DNA from: a virus | DNA: 39,878 nucleotides | Virus record (IMG/VR): IMGVR_UViG_3300006042_000014 | Span: 1 to 39,878 of that record | Direction: 5' to 3' (one strand) | In this document: positions 1 through 7,164 of the stretch, piece after piece | How the letters are laid out: each line of letters starts with the position of its first letter | Position numbering within the stretch: the stretch's first letter is position 1 | Program-made: the position numbers and the translations under genes | Notes under the pieces: model-generated | What the model was told of the DNA's origin: nothing | The model's database searches: none | The model's input: only the letters and a program-made list of their open reading frames with translations

Positions 1-177
1 AGCAAGGGCAAGGAAGGCCATGGCCTCGGCCTCTTCCTTGTGGTCAATGTCGTGCGCAAGCTGGGCGGCAGCGTATCGGCCAGCAACGGCGCCGATGGCG
101 GCGCGCTGATCCTGCTGCGCCTGCCGCTCGATACCGTCGCACTGGAAGAGGAAAGTGACAGCGAAGATGACGGCTGA
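1..177 (+). CDS. Sensor histidine kinase, C-terminal end (partial)
   Basis: Only the last 58 codons are in the window; the 5' part lies outside. The frame reads through a GHGLGLFL motif, the G2 box of the HATPase_c domain, then a GGSVSASN segment and an acidic tail, ending with TGA at 175-177. That is how the ATP-binding domain of RegB/PrrB/ActS-type kinases ends. Because the next gene is an ActR/RegA/PrrA-type regulator that starts inside this gene, the pair is probably the redox-responsive RegB-RegA two-component system of alphaproteobacteria. The kinase identity is inferred from the neighbour; the kinase fold itself is visible in the motif. This is host chromosome. Confidence 0.85.
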   Translation, partial: SKGKEGHGLGLFLVVNVVRKLGGSVSASNGADGGALILLRLPLDTVALEEESDSEDDG

Positions 178-700
178 CCGGCTGCTGGTGATCGTCGAGG
201 ATGACGAGGCCTTTGCAAAGACCCTCAAACGTTCGTTCGAGCGGCGCGGCTATGACGTGCTGACCGCCGCCAGCCATGGCGCGCTGGAGGAGGTGCTCAA
301 GGACAAGCGCCCCGGCTATGCCGTGGTCGACCTGAAGCTCGGCCCGGAATCAGGCCTGGTCTGCGTCCAGACGCTGCACGCCCATGATCCCGACATGCTG
401 ATCGTGGTGCTGACCGGCTTTGCCAGCATTGCGACCGCGGTCGAGGCGATCAAGCTCGGCGCGACCAACTATCTGGCAAAACCATCCAACACCGACGATA
501 TCGAGGCCGCCTTCGCTCGCTCGGGCGGCGACCCCGCCGCACCGCTGGCGCCGCGCCCGACATCGATCAAGACGCTGGAATGGGAACATATCCATGAAGT
601 GCTGAAAGATTGCGACTTCAACATCTCCGAAACCGCCCGGCGCCTGGGGATGCATCGCCGCACCCTCGCCCGCAAGCTGGCGAAACGCCAGGTCGGCTAA
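167..700 (+). CDS. ActR/RegA/PrrA-family response regulator
   Basis: A 177-residue two-component regulator, the usual length of the family. The receiver domain has the acidic pair EDD at 11-13, the phosphoacceptor Asp55 in VVDLKLG, the Thr of VVLTG and the Lys of LAKP. The C terminus (about 150-174) is a Fis-type helix-turn-helix (ISETARRLGMHRRTLARKL) typical of ActR/RegA. Family members control redox, respiration and carbon or nitrogen metabolism genes. I chose ATG 167 because homologues begin a few residues before the LLVIVEDDE strand; an in-frame GTG at 155 is possible. It overlaps the kinase stop, consistent with coupling. Host gene, immediately upstream of the tRNA used for phage integration. 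Confidence 0.9.
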   Translation: MTADRLLVIVEDDEAFAKTLKRSFERRGYDVLTAASHGALEEVLKDKRPGYAVVDLKLGPESGLVCVQTLHAHDPDMLIVVLTGFASIATAVEAIKLGATNYLAKPSNTDDIEAAFARSGGDPAAPLAPRPTSIKTLEWEHIHEVLKDCDFNISETARRLGMHRRTLARKLAKRQVG

Positions 701-764
701 TTTCGCGCCTGCCCGTCAAGCCCCGTTGACCGCGCCCCATGGCCATGCCATGGCCGGTCCAGAC

Positions 765-835
765 GCGGGTGTAGCTCAATGGTAGAGCAGCAGCTTCCCA
801 AGCTGACGACGGGGGTTCGATTCCCCTCACCCGCT
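765..835 (+). tRNA. tRNA-Gly (anticodon CCC)
   Basis: A full cloverleaf can be drawn. The acceptor stem is 765-771 with 828-834, the D stem 774-777 with 785-788, the anticodon stem 790-794 with 802-806 (the outermost pair is a G-A mismatch), and the T stem 811-815 with 823-827 around TTCGATT. The anticodon loop TTCCCAA gives CCC, so it reads GGG. The discriminator is T835 and is followed by CCG, so the CCA tail is not encoded in this integrated state. The phage integrase ends just downstream, pointing to the tRNA 3' half as the attachment site. Confidence 0.9.
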
Positions 836-838
836 CCG
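811..838 (+). other. Probable attL (prophage attachment site in tRNA-Gly)
   Basis: Integration into a tRNA 3' end normally keeps the gene intact, with the core being the T-arm and acceptor segment. Here the tRNA is intact and integrase ends about 20 bases further on, the classic int-proximal arrangement. The exact core cannot be defined because the matching attR lies beyond the right edge. Confidence 0.6.
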
Positions 839-856
839 GCTTCGATACGGCTGATA

Positions 857-2077
857 TTAGCCATTTTTGCCACCTTCCACAACAGATAACGCAAATCCCG
901 ACGCGGTAACGGCGCGGTAAAAAGCGCCCGGCGCCATCTTCTCGATTTCATCAATGATCGATTCGGTGGCGGCAAGCGCAAGGCCGAGATTGGCCGGGTC
1001 CGGCACCGCGTAGATGTCGCTGATCGACATCTTCACGTGGCCCAGCATCATTTCGCCCTGGCGCCAGTTGGCCTCACCGATCCGCGACCGGGCCAGCGTC
1101 GCCATCGACCGGCGGATCAACTTCTCCCCCGCCTGCGCGCCGCCCGGCAGATCAAGGTGCTTCCGCATCGAATCCCATCCATGACGAATGGTAGAGACAG
1201 GCAACCATTGGTCGCCCATGTCGTCCAGCCAAGGCGCGAGTTGGTGCGGCACTGGTATGGTCGGCCGATACTTCTTCGTCTGCCGGCGGCCTTTTGGGTT
1301 CAGGCTCAGGACGCGTGCGGCGCTGTGCCACTGATCCGGCTTCACATCATAGATCGCGTCTGGCCGCGCCCATGTGGCAACCGCCATGCGCAGATAGCGC
1401 AGCAGGTTCTGCCGGGTCGCCGCGATCATAGCCCGCTCCTTGTCGGAGCGCCCGCCGGTGGGGCGCAGGCAGAAGTCGAACATCTTGGCGATCGTCGCGA
1501 TGTCAGCGCGATAGGTCGGCGTGTTCGACACCGCCTTCTGCTGCTCGGCCTTGAATGACGCCTTCTCGCCCGGCGTGGCATTGATGACGGCAGCCAGCTG
1601 GAGAACGCAGCCCTCAATGTGTGAGAGCGAGCGCTTCGATCCATTGGGGTTCTTCTTGTCGGCCATCGCTTTGCGGAAGCCGTCGACCCAGCGCTGGTCT
1701 ACTTCGGCGACCTTGATCGCCGGGTTCGTCGTGGCCGCATGCTCGATGACATGTCCAAGCCGGTTCTTCGCGCTGCGTATGCCCGCCTTGTTCTCTGATT
1801 CGATCAGGTAATCGGTGATCGCGCGCAGCAGCAGCGGCGAGCCTTCATGATCCCATGGGCGATGACAGGTCGGGCATAGCCTATGACCGGTGTCCGCCAG
1901 GTAGAGCCGGTCTAGTGCGAGCTTGGCCTTCCCGATGTCTGTCGTGCCAGCGCTAGAGCTTCGCTCACGCTTTCGCTCGTCGTCATACCAGACGATTTCG
2001 TGGTTGCGCCCTTCGCGGGGATAGAGGGCGTATCGGCCCCGCTGATAGAGCGATTTCGGGCGCTTCTGTGCTGGCAT
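857..2077 (-). CDS. int: Phage tyrosine integrase
   Basis: A 406-residue tyrosine recombinase that would integrate and excise the prophage at the adjacent tRNA-Gly. The catalytic positions can be followed: Arg in WARPDAI (about 240), a Lys-rich turn GRRQTKKYRP (about 270), the box II Arg in LIRRSMATL (about 322), His in MMLGH (about 347) and the nucleophile Tyr in SDIYAVPDP (about 356). The HxxR His of box II is replaced by Lys in this copy. The N-terminal half contains CPTCH, which may hold a metal, before an SAM-like core-binding region. It is the last gene of the leftward operon, and its start overlaps the small gene 1912-2229. Stop TAA at 859-857, adjacent to attL. Confidence 0.93.
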   Translation of the reverse strand: MPAQKRPKSLYQRGRYALYPREGRNHEIVWYDDERKRERSSSAGTTDIGKAKLALDRLYLADTGHRLCPTCHRPWDHEGSPLLLRAITDYLIESENKAGIRSAKNRLGHVIEHAATTNPAIKVAEVDQRWVDGFRKAMADKKNPNGSKRSLSHIEGCVLQLAAVINATPGEKASFKAEQQKAVSNTPTYRADIATIAKMFDFCLRPTGGRSDKERAMIAATRQNLLRYLRMAVATWARPDAIYDVKPDQWHSAARVLSLNPKGRRQTKKYRPTIPVPHQLAPWLDDMGDQWLPVSTIRHGWDSMRKHLDLPGGAQAGEKLIRRSMATLARSRIGEANWRQGEMMLGHVKMSISDIYAVPDPANLGLALAATESIIDEIEKMAPGAFYRAVTASGFALSVVEGGKNG

Positions 2078-2229
2078 TGCTTCCTCTGGTAATCTGCTAC
2101 GGCGGCGCGGAAGGTATCGATCGCGCCGGTCGCGACCAACAGATCCAGCTCATCCGCGGATAATTGAATTGACCTGCCGGTTTCGATTTTTCGGGACAGG
2201 CGACGGTCGAGATCAGGCAGGCTCGCCAT
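1912..2229 (-). CDS. Small hypothetical protein overlapping the integrase start
   Basis: Translation from ATG 2229 gives 105 residues beginning MASLPDLDRRLSRKI. About the first 55 residues look like a genuine compact helical protein (LSADELDLLVATGAIDTFRAAVADYQRK). The tail runs out of frame across the first 166 bases of int. It may be a regulator or fitness gene upstream of int. I cannot name the family. Low composition bias and position in the operon favour it being real; the long overlap with int argues for caution. Confidence 0.55.
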   Translation of the reverse strand: MASLPDLDRRLSRKIETGRSIQLSADELDLLVATGAIDTFRAAVADYQRKQCQHRSARNRSISGADTPSIPAKGATTKSSGMTTSESVSEALALARQTSGRPSSH

Positions 2230-2230
2230 C

Positions 2231-2527
2231 CTACCCCACCTCCCCCACAAGAGCGGCGTCGATGGCGGACTGCCAGATTGCCTTCGCTTCGGTGCCAGTA
2301 TTGAACAGGACACCGCCGGGCGTCGCTTCATCGCATGGCACTTCGGTCATTGCGATGATCATTGCCTCGCTCGGCTCTCGCATAGCCTTGATGGCTGCGG
2401 CGGCGATCCGTCGATACGTCTCTGGCGATCCCTGACTTTCGTTCAGGTCAGGCCACGGCCACGCCTTATGCCACGGATCGTCCTCCTCGTAGATGGCTTT
2501 GGCCACACGTTCGATCATCTCGCTCAC
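2231..2527 (-). CDS. Hypothetical phage protein, 98 aa
   Basis: The GTG start at 2527 overlaps the preceding stop (GTGA), and GGGAGGTG lies 6-7 bases upstream inside the end of the previous gene, which decides the start. The protein opens VSEMIERVAKAIYEED, a pattern common in small phage early proteins (MIERVAKALYE..., then a clustered W-rich stretch, then ARAAIKAMREPSEAM-like helices). No catalytic motif is visible. It is part of the coupled leftward early operon; function unknown. Confidence 0.8.
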   Translation of the reverse strand: MSEMIERVAKAIYEEDDPWHKAWPWPDLNESQGSPETYRRIAAAAIKAMREPSEAMIIAMTEVPCDEATPGGVLFNTGTEAKAIWQSAIDAALVGEVG

Positions 2528-2976
2528 GGCTTCACCTCCCGGATGGCGGGCGCGTCGGGAAGCGGGCGCCAGTGGGTGGGCGGGAATGCCCACTCGCGAA
2601 CCTGCTCGCCGCCCCATACCCACACTTTCATTTCGCTATGAAAATAGCCGCTGGCCATGCGCCAGTTGTCGAACGGCGGAACGCTGGTGTCAGCCCATAG
2701 GAGAATTTCGCGCATGTGCGGCGCCGTCTCGATAGGCTGCCATCCCCTCTCAGCCGCCTCCAACCGATCCAGCGGGGCCGGGAGGTGGTTGATGGCGGCA
2801 ACGATGAGGTCGGCGTTTGCTTCGTCAGCGCACTTCCCGACCCGCACGATGTTGAACTTGTCTCCATCTTGATAATGGACAACATTGAAGCCGAAGTTTT
2901 CGAGCGTGCGTATCAGATACGGCCCCGGCGTCGCCTTCGCGATCAGCCCGCGCATTTCCTGGATGATGTCAGTCAT
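2524..2976 (-). CDS. Ead/Ea22-like and DUF551-like phage protein
   Basis: This 150-residue protein appears to join two short modules often seen in phage accessory genes. Residues 1-75 carry the TPGPY and ADEANADLIVAAINHLP pattern of Ead/Ea22-like proteins. Residues 78-145 carry GWQPIETAPH ... EILLWAD ... PTHWRPLPDAP, the pattern of DUF551. The C-terminal HWRPLP motif recurs in the operon's DUF551-like protein at 10113-10367. Biochemical function is unknown. It overlaps both neighbours by a few bases, consistent with translational coupling. Confidence 0.8.
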   Translation of the reverse strand: MTDIIQEMRGLIAKATPGPYLIRTLENFGFNVVHYQDGDKFNIVRVGKCADEANADLIVAAINHLPAPLDRLEAAERGWQPIETAPHMREILLWADTSVPPFDNWRMASGYFHSEMKVWVWGGEQVREWAFPPTHWRPLPDAPAIREVKP

Positions 2977-3274
2977 GGGCGGCGTCCTTCATGGATTTGA
3001 TGATGCGCGAATGGCGGACCTGCCGTGGCGAGACGATATTGCCGTTCAGCGCATGATGGGTGAGGCTGCCGCGCTCGATCCAATTGTCGGGCAGCTCGCT
3101 AAAGCCGCCGTTCAGCCATGGCTCCAGATCGCGCGGGTTCTCGTCCAGATAGGAGATGAGATGCCCGGCCGTTTCCATGCCGCCGACGCCAGCCATTGCG
3201 GCGAACTTGTCGGCGCGGGCGGCCAGTAGCTGGATGAACTCGGCGATGACCGGGATGTTGGCGCGATCAGTCAT
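2969..3274 (-). CDS. Hypothetical phage protein, 101 aa
   Basis: A 101-residue, mostly helical soluble protein starting MTDRANIPVIAEFIQLLA. ATG 3274 overlaps the stop of the DUF4326-like gene (ATGA), and its 3' end overlaps the next start by 8 bases. No family recognised and no membrane or metal motif. Confidence 0.75.
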   Translation of the reverse strand: MTDRANIPVIAEFIQLLAARADKFAAMAGVGGMETAGHLISYLDENPRDLEPWLNGGFSELPDNWIERGSLTHHALNGNIVSPRQVRHSRIIKSMKDAAHD

Positions 3275-3543
3275 GGGCGCAGCGCTTGGAACGCAGCGAC
3301 CGCCGATGCCGCGGTCATTTCAGGCCCGACGCGGTAGGGATTGCCCCACCGGCCTGGCCGAGCAACACTCACCGTGTTCGCCGGCATCTTCCATCCCTTC
3401 TTGCGCGAAAGCTGGACGCGGTGCGGCGCATGCATAGCCCGATCCTCCGCCCTGCACTCCTCGCACATCAGGCCATGGTCGGCAGGCTTGCCAACGCATG
3501 CTGCGGACATGACGCAGGTGTCGGTTCCGTGGTGGTGTTTCAT
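3271..3543 (-). CDS. DUF4326-like protein, C-terminally short
   Basis: ATG 3543 is preceded by GGAGG at a 7-base spacing, which selects it over the longer upstream frame. The 90-residue product has a Cys-rich N-terminal part (MCEEC) and then VQLSRKKGWKMPANT and RPGRWGNPY, the recognisable core of DUF4326, a phage and bacterial family of unknown function. As I recall the family, members continue well past the WGNP motif with a second Cys/His region. Here the protein ends about 25 residues after it, so this is either a short version or a truncated remnant. Both ends show ATGA overlaps. Confidence 0.75.
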   Translation of the reverse strand: MKHHHGTDTCVMSAACVGKPADHGLMCEECRAEDRAMHAPHRVQLSRKKGWKMPANTVSVARPGRWGNPYRVGPEMTAASAVAAFQALRP

Positions 3544-3944
3544 GGGTGGGCCTCCGAATGGTCGATCAGCAGCGTGGCCGAAATCCACGCCATTGCGCTT
3601 TCCACAGACGGAAACCGCAGCGACGTGCGATCACGCATTTCGCTCTCTTGGTCCCAGCGCTCATCACGGACACGGATGTCGCCTGGTTCGCCACGGATGG
3701 CAAAGGCGCGCTCCTGCACACCATCTGCCATCGGATAGGCTATGCTCGTCGGGTTCTGACGATAATACCACTGGACATATCCAGGCCTGCGCTCAGCATA
3801 GATGTCGAAGTGGTGGGTGTCGCGCTGGCCCACCGAGAACGAACCCGGCGCGAATGGCCCCGGTGCATAGGGTCGCGACTTGGCCAATTGCTCGGCACGG
3901 TCAGCGTCAAAGCGCTTCCGCTGCTCTTCCATGACATCGCTCAT
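3540..3944 (-). CDS. Hypothetical phage protein, 134 aa
   Basis: A 134-residue hydrophilic protein rich in Arg, Tyr and acidic residues, with no membrane segment or recognised motif. It overlaps the upstream gene (ATGA at 3941-3944) and the downstream DUF4326-like start (ATGA at 3540-3543). Family not recognised. Confidence 0.75.
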   Translation of the reverse strand: MSDVMEEQRKRFDADRAEQLAKSRPYAPGPFAPGSFSVGQRDTHHFDIYAERRPGYVQWYYRQNPTSIAYPMADGVQERAFAIRGEPGDIRVRDERWDQESEMRDRTSLRFPSVESAMAWISATLLIDHSEAHP

Positions 3945-4579
3945 CGCCCGCCCTCCGATCCGGCGAGGGCGGCGCGGGCGTCCCGTTCGTCATCAGCAAT
4001 GTCGTGATAGAACAACCCATCGTCGCGCGGTTCGATGTTGAACCGCTCCAGAAGCTGGATGGCTTCGTTCTTGGCGCTGCCGATAGCCGCTGGGTTCTGC
4101 GCGGAGCACCGCATGGCAAACGCCACGAATGCCGCCTCCCGCAGCCGCCCCGCCTCGCTGTCCCCGGCGGCGGGTGGGTTGCCCTGCATGGCGTCGGCAA
4201 TTAGCTTGTCGATCCGGTGGATGGCGGACGGCGCGAAATTGACCCGCTTCAACCGCTCGCCGCCGATGTCTCGCCAAATCGCTTCGGCGATCGTGTTACG
4301 GATGCCGATCAACTCCGCCAGCAGCGGCTCGACCTGTGCGGGCGTCGGGGTGGTAATGGAGACGAGGTATCCGCCACAATCGCAAGGGCCAGATGGTGCG
4401 TGAGGCTCGTTGTAGACAGCGCAGTCAGACCAGTGACGGGCGCGCAATTGGTCAATCCGCTTGCGCCGGGCATCATCCATGCTGTCGCCGTTGTGGTCGA
4501 TCAATTCCTCAAGCGTTAAAGCCAATTCTTCTTGGATATTAGCCAGCGCCTCCAGCAGCGCGGTGTTTTCCTGGGTCAT
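3941..4579 (-). CDS. Hypothetical phage protein, 212 aa
   Basis: I start it at ATG 4579 (MTQENTALLEALANIQEEL), which forms an ATGA overlap with the small upstream gene; the open frame continues upstream but that part is low-complexity Pro/Arg sequence. Residues 1-45 form amphipathic helices, followed by a CDCGG patch and a helical C-terminal half with an AAFVAFAMRC segment. Similar mosaic early proteins sit in many phage accessory regions. Function unknown. Confidence 0.7.
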   Translation of the reverse strand: MTQENTALLEALANIQEELALTLEELIDHNGDSMDDARRKRIDQLRARHWSDCAVYNEPHAPSGPCDCGGYLVSITTPTPAQVEPLLAELIGIRNTIAEAIWRDIGGERLKRVNFAPSAIHRIDKLIADAMQGNPPAAGDSEAGRLREAAFVAFAMRCSAQNPAAIGSAKNEAIQLLERFNIEPRDDGLFYHDIADDERDARAALAGSEGGR

Positions 4580-4689
4580 GCTTCGATCCTCACAAAGCCG
4601 TCGAGGGTCTGAACCCAATGGCCGGGCTTCTTCGTGGTGCGCTGGATTGGGCGCGGGCGGGGTTGAGGGTGGCGGGGGCGCGGGGTCAT
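4576..4689 (-). CDS. Tiny basic protein, 37 aa
   Basis: A short frame linking its neighbours exactly: its ATG overlaps the upstream stop (TGATG, 4691-4687) and its stop overlaps the downstream ATG (ATGA). The product has an N-terminal Pro/Arg repeat and then KPGHWVQTLDGFVRIEA. The perfect coupling on both sides is the main evidence that it is translated. No function can be suggested. Confidence 0.5.
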   Translation of the reverse strand: MTPRPRHPQPRPRPIQRTTKKPGHWVQTLDGFVRIEA

Positions 4690-4958
4690 CAGAACTTGAT
4701 ACCGGTGATGGCCACTGCGCCTTCGGTGTCGGCCTGGCACCAGTGCCACGGAAACATGCCGTCTTCGCCAGCATCTTCTTCGTCGCGCGCCATCCAAAGA
4801 TGCTCGATATCGGCATGGTCGATCGTCTCAAATCCGCCGGCATCGAGAGCGACGTTGATCGCTTCGACCGTGATCAGCGCCGGATCTACGTGGCCATGAG
4901 CGAACACGCCCCACGGCTCGCAGTCCTCGGTTCCGTAGCATGTCAGTTCGATGCTCAT
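4689..4958 (-). CDS. Hypothetical acidic protein, 89 aa
   Basis: An acidic 89-residue protein from ATG 4958 (MSIELTCYGTEDCEPW) with conserved-looking Trp and His residues (HADIEHLWMAR; MFPWHWCQAD). The longer frame upstream of this ATG crosses non-coding spacer, so the internal ATG is preferred. Family not recognised. Confidence 0.7.
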   Translation of the reverse strand: MSIELTCYGTEDCEPWGVFAHGHVDPALITVEAINVALDAGGFETIDHADIEHLWMARDEEDAGEDGMFPWHWCQADTEGAVAITGIKF

Positions 4959-5010
4959 CGAAAACTCTGGCCGGGCTTGTTGGGCACCGGGCAGTCCCTT
5001 GGTGAAATGG

Positions 5011-5376
5011 TTAGGCGGCGGCCTGCCGCGCAATCTTGGGATGCTCAGCCAGTTCAAAGCATGGGTGCGCCTGGCCGTCCGCGATCACTTCCAGCTTATG
5101 CACACGGAACAGTCCGCCCAGCGTCCAGTTGCAGGGCTTACCATCCGGCTTGTTGCGCGGATAACCGGCATCGGTGAAGCGGCCGACGCAGGAGAAGGCG
5201 AGATACTTCTCGACCTCATCGAACGTCGCCCCTACCCCTGCTTCGATCAGATCGCGCGCAGACTGGTGTGTGCCGCACATCGGGCAGACGAAGGTGATAT
5301 CCTCCTTGCTGGCAGCGTTCTGCGCTTTGATCTCGGCGTGGAACTGCTCCAGCGTGATTTGACGGACGCCAGCCAT
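5011..5376 (-). CDS. VVA0879-family protein
   Basis: A 121-residue protein with the hallmarks of the VVA0879 family: an N-terminal ITLEQFHAEIKAQ helix, FVCPMCGTHQSARDLI with a CxxC pair, FDEVEKYLAFSCVGR, then CNWTLGGLF and a His-rich C-terminal strand. These small zinc-ribbon-like proteins are widespread in phages; their function is unknown. The start may be GTG 5379 or ATG 5376; both overlap the upstream stop. I used ATG. Confidence 0.82.
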   Translation of the reverse strand: MAGVRQITLEQFHAEIKAQNAASKEDITFVCPMCGTHQSARDLIEAGVGATFDEVEKYLAFSCVGRFTDAGYPRNKPDGKPCNWTLGGLFRVHKLEVIADGQAHPCFELAEHPKIARQAAA

Positions 5377-5636
5377 CACGCCGCCGCCTTCTTCGCGCGC
5401 GGGATCAGGCGGCCGGTCTTGGGGTCGCGAAGCTGGCCGTTGGCGCGCCAGTGGGCCAGTTCGGCTTCCTGTGCAGCAACCCTGTCCTGCATCTTGTCCA
5501 ACTGCCGGCGCAGGTGACGGGCCTCGCCATCCAGGCTCTCGGCCATGCGGCGCTTGTTGTCGTTCTGCACGCCGATCTGCCGGCGAAACTCCGCCACCAC
5601 CGCCTTGTGCTTTTTCACGCTCATCAGTCCGAACAT
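5376..5636 (-). CDS. Coiled-coil hypothetical protein
   Basis: AGAGGAGA lies 6-7 bases before ATG 5636, so I prefer that over ATG 5642, which would leave almost no spacing. The 86-residue product is a long helix with heptad character (AVVAEFRRQIGVQ ... LDGEARHLRRQLDKMQDRVAAQEAELAHW) and a basic tail KTGRLIPRAKKAAA. It probably dimerises or binds nucleic acid through the tail, but that is inference from composition only. Confidence 0.72.
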   Translation of the reverse strand: MFGLMSVKKHKAVVAEFRRQIGVQNDNKRRMAESLDGEARHLRRQLDKMQDRVAAQEAELAHWRANGQLRDPKTGRLIPRAKKAAA

Positions 5637-5648
5637 GCTCATTCTCCT

Positions 5649-5915
5649 CTAGGCCGCGAAGGCCGGTTCAGAAATCAGCCGGTAGCCCTTCGACCAATGG
5701 GCCGAGCCGACCGCTTCGATCAGATATCCGTCCGCCCTCATGCAGCGGATCAGCAGGTAAAAGCTGGCCATGCTCCGGTCTGGCATGACCGCGTTGCGCA
5801 GGGTTTCGCCGTGGATCGCCCGACCTTCCCGCAGCATCCGCAGAAGGTTGTTGCGGCGATGCCAGGTCTTGGAATAGCGGCCCTTGCGCGTGGGGAGGTC
5901 GTAGCGGGAGGGCAT
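5649..5915 (-). CDS. Small winged-helix-like hypothetical protein
   Basis: An 88-residue basic protein directly behind recT (TAATG, one-base overlap). The order of segments (NNLLRMLREGRAIHGETLRNAV, then SFYLLIRCMRADGYLIEAV, then a GYRLI strand) resembles a small winged-helix DNA-binding domain: two helices, a recognition helix and a beta wing. It could be a regulator or a recombination accessory factor. Not recognised by name. Confidence 0.7.
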   Translation of the reverse strand: MPSRYDLPTRKGRYSKTWHRRNNLLRMLREGRAIHGETLRNAVMPDRSMASFYLLIRCMRADGYLIEAVGSAHWSKGYRLISEPAFAA

Positions 5916-6934
5916 TATTTGCCGGCCCCCAGCTCGGTCTTGCGCACGCCGGCATGGACGAACAGGTCATCGCCTTCGGCCTCCGACAGATCGGGCAGCA
6001 GCGATTCCAGCTTGGTGTCGACATCGATCACCGTGCCGCACTGGTCGATTTCCGCCATGGCCTGATCCAGCGTCAGGCGTTCGCCGCGCTCGTTGTCGTC
6101 CGGGCCTTCGCCGCCATCCGCGGCCTGCTCCGACTGGATCTGATGCTCCAGGGCATCGAGGCGGCCAGCCGGCTGCTCGGTTTCGATCTGCGCAACCTCG
6201 CCCTCAGCAGCCATGGCGAGCGCTGCCGACTTGGCGACCATCGTGTCATCGCGCTCGAACTCGGCTTCGATATCGGTCGAACTCGGCAAGCGCTTGGCGA
6301 AGCGCCGCATGACGGTCTTTCGTGCCATTTCGCCCCACCAGTCCACCCACGGCCCCTTGTCGGACGCCCGCGAAACCTTCCGCACCGCCTCGATCTGGGC
6401 GACGTTCATGATTTCAGGCGGGACGACCTCGCCGCTCTTGAGGGTAGCGATTGCATAGGCGCCGATGGGGTTGCCGCGATCGGCGAACCAATCAGGCTCG
6501 AAGACCGGGACGGCATCGAGGCCGGGTCTATAGGTGAACTTGTCATGCTCATGCACGACATGCACGTCGACGCTGGCGATCTCGCCAGACTGCCGGATTT
6601 TCTTGAGGACGCCGGCAATCATCGGCATCCACTGGACCTTCTTGTCCCAACCACCCGACTGTCGGTTTTTGGTGTTGAAGATGACCAGCGCGCCTTCGCG
6701 GCCGTCTGGCAGCAATCCGTCCTGGGCCGCCTTGACCACGGCGCCGAACAGCGACCGGCGATCAGCGTTAAGCAGATCGGGGTTGCTCTGGATTGCGGTC
6801 ATCGTGACGCGCTGGAACTTGTCGACCGCAATATGCGCCGGCAGCGCCATCTTGAGCTGGTCGCTCATCTGCGCCAGGCTCTGCCGCAACGCTACTGCCG
6901 GGTCGGCCCGGCGCTCCTGAAGCTGGGTTGCCAA
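5915..6934 (-). CDS. recT: RecT single-strand annealing protein
   Basis: A 339-residue RecT-family recombinase; with the YqaJ exonuclease two genes upstream it forms a Red/RecET-type recombination pair. Family features include FQRVTMTAIQSNPDLL near residues 44-60, SLFGAVVKAAQDGLLPDGREGALV, the QWMPMIAGVLKKIRQSG core, and WVDWWGEMARKTVMRRFAKRLP. The C-terminal 90 residues are acidic and variable, as usual. The start appears to be TTG 6934: AAGGAGA lies 6-7 bases upstream and there is no ATG nearby after the preceding stop. The TTG start may limit expression. Confidence 0.93.
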   Translation of the reverse strand: MATQLQERRADPAVALRQSLAQMSDQLKMALPAHIAVDKFQRVTMTAIQSNPDLLNADRRSLFGAVVKAAQDGLLPDGREGALVIFNTKNRQSGGWDKKVQWMPMIAGVLKKIRQSGEIASVDVHVVHEHDKFTYRPGLDAVPVFEPDWFADRGNPIGAYAIATLKSGEVVPPEIMNVAQIEAVRKVSRASDKGPWVDWWGEMARKTVMRRFAKRLPSSTDIEAEFERDDTMVAKSAALAMAAEGEVAQIETEQPAGRLDALEHQIQSEQAADGGEGPDDNERGERLTLDQAMAEIDQCGTVIDVDTKLESLLPDLSEAEGDDLFVHAGVRKTELGAGK

Positions 6935-6945
6935 TCAATTTCTCC

Positions 6946-7164
6946 TTAGAACGGAACTTCTAGGCTGGTATCGAAGTCCTCGATCACCAGCGGATTGTGG
7001 ATGGTCACGCGACGGTGAGCCTGCATGACGAAGAACTCTTTGCCGGGGTTAGCCACAGCTAGACGCTTCGCCTCTTCCGCTGCTCGTCCGAAAGTGTCGT
7101 GACGGACACGGGGGTTCATCCCTTCTGGATTCCAGACGAGATAAAAGGTGTCTGCGAGCCTCAT
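6946..7164 (-). CDS. Hypothetical protein between the recombination genes, 72 aa
   Basis: ATG 7164 overlaps the exonuclease stop (ATGA) and has a GGAGAAG ribosome site. The 72-residue product (MRLADTFYLVWNPEGMNPRVRH) looks like a small alpha/beta domain. It sits between the exonuclease and recT genes, so it may be a recombination accessory protein; that is inference from position only. Confidence 0.75.
   Translation of the reverse strand: MRLADTFYLVWNPEGMNPRVRHDTFGRAAEEAKRLAVANPGKEFFVMQAHRRVTIHNPLVIEDFDTSLEVPF

Noticed and set aside
737-753. Perfect inverted repeat CCATGGC-CAT-GCCATGG before the tRNA
   Set aside because: No T-tract and a very short loop; it could be a weak terminator or chance. 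Not supported enough for a feature.
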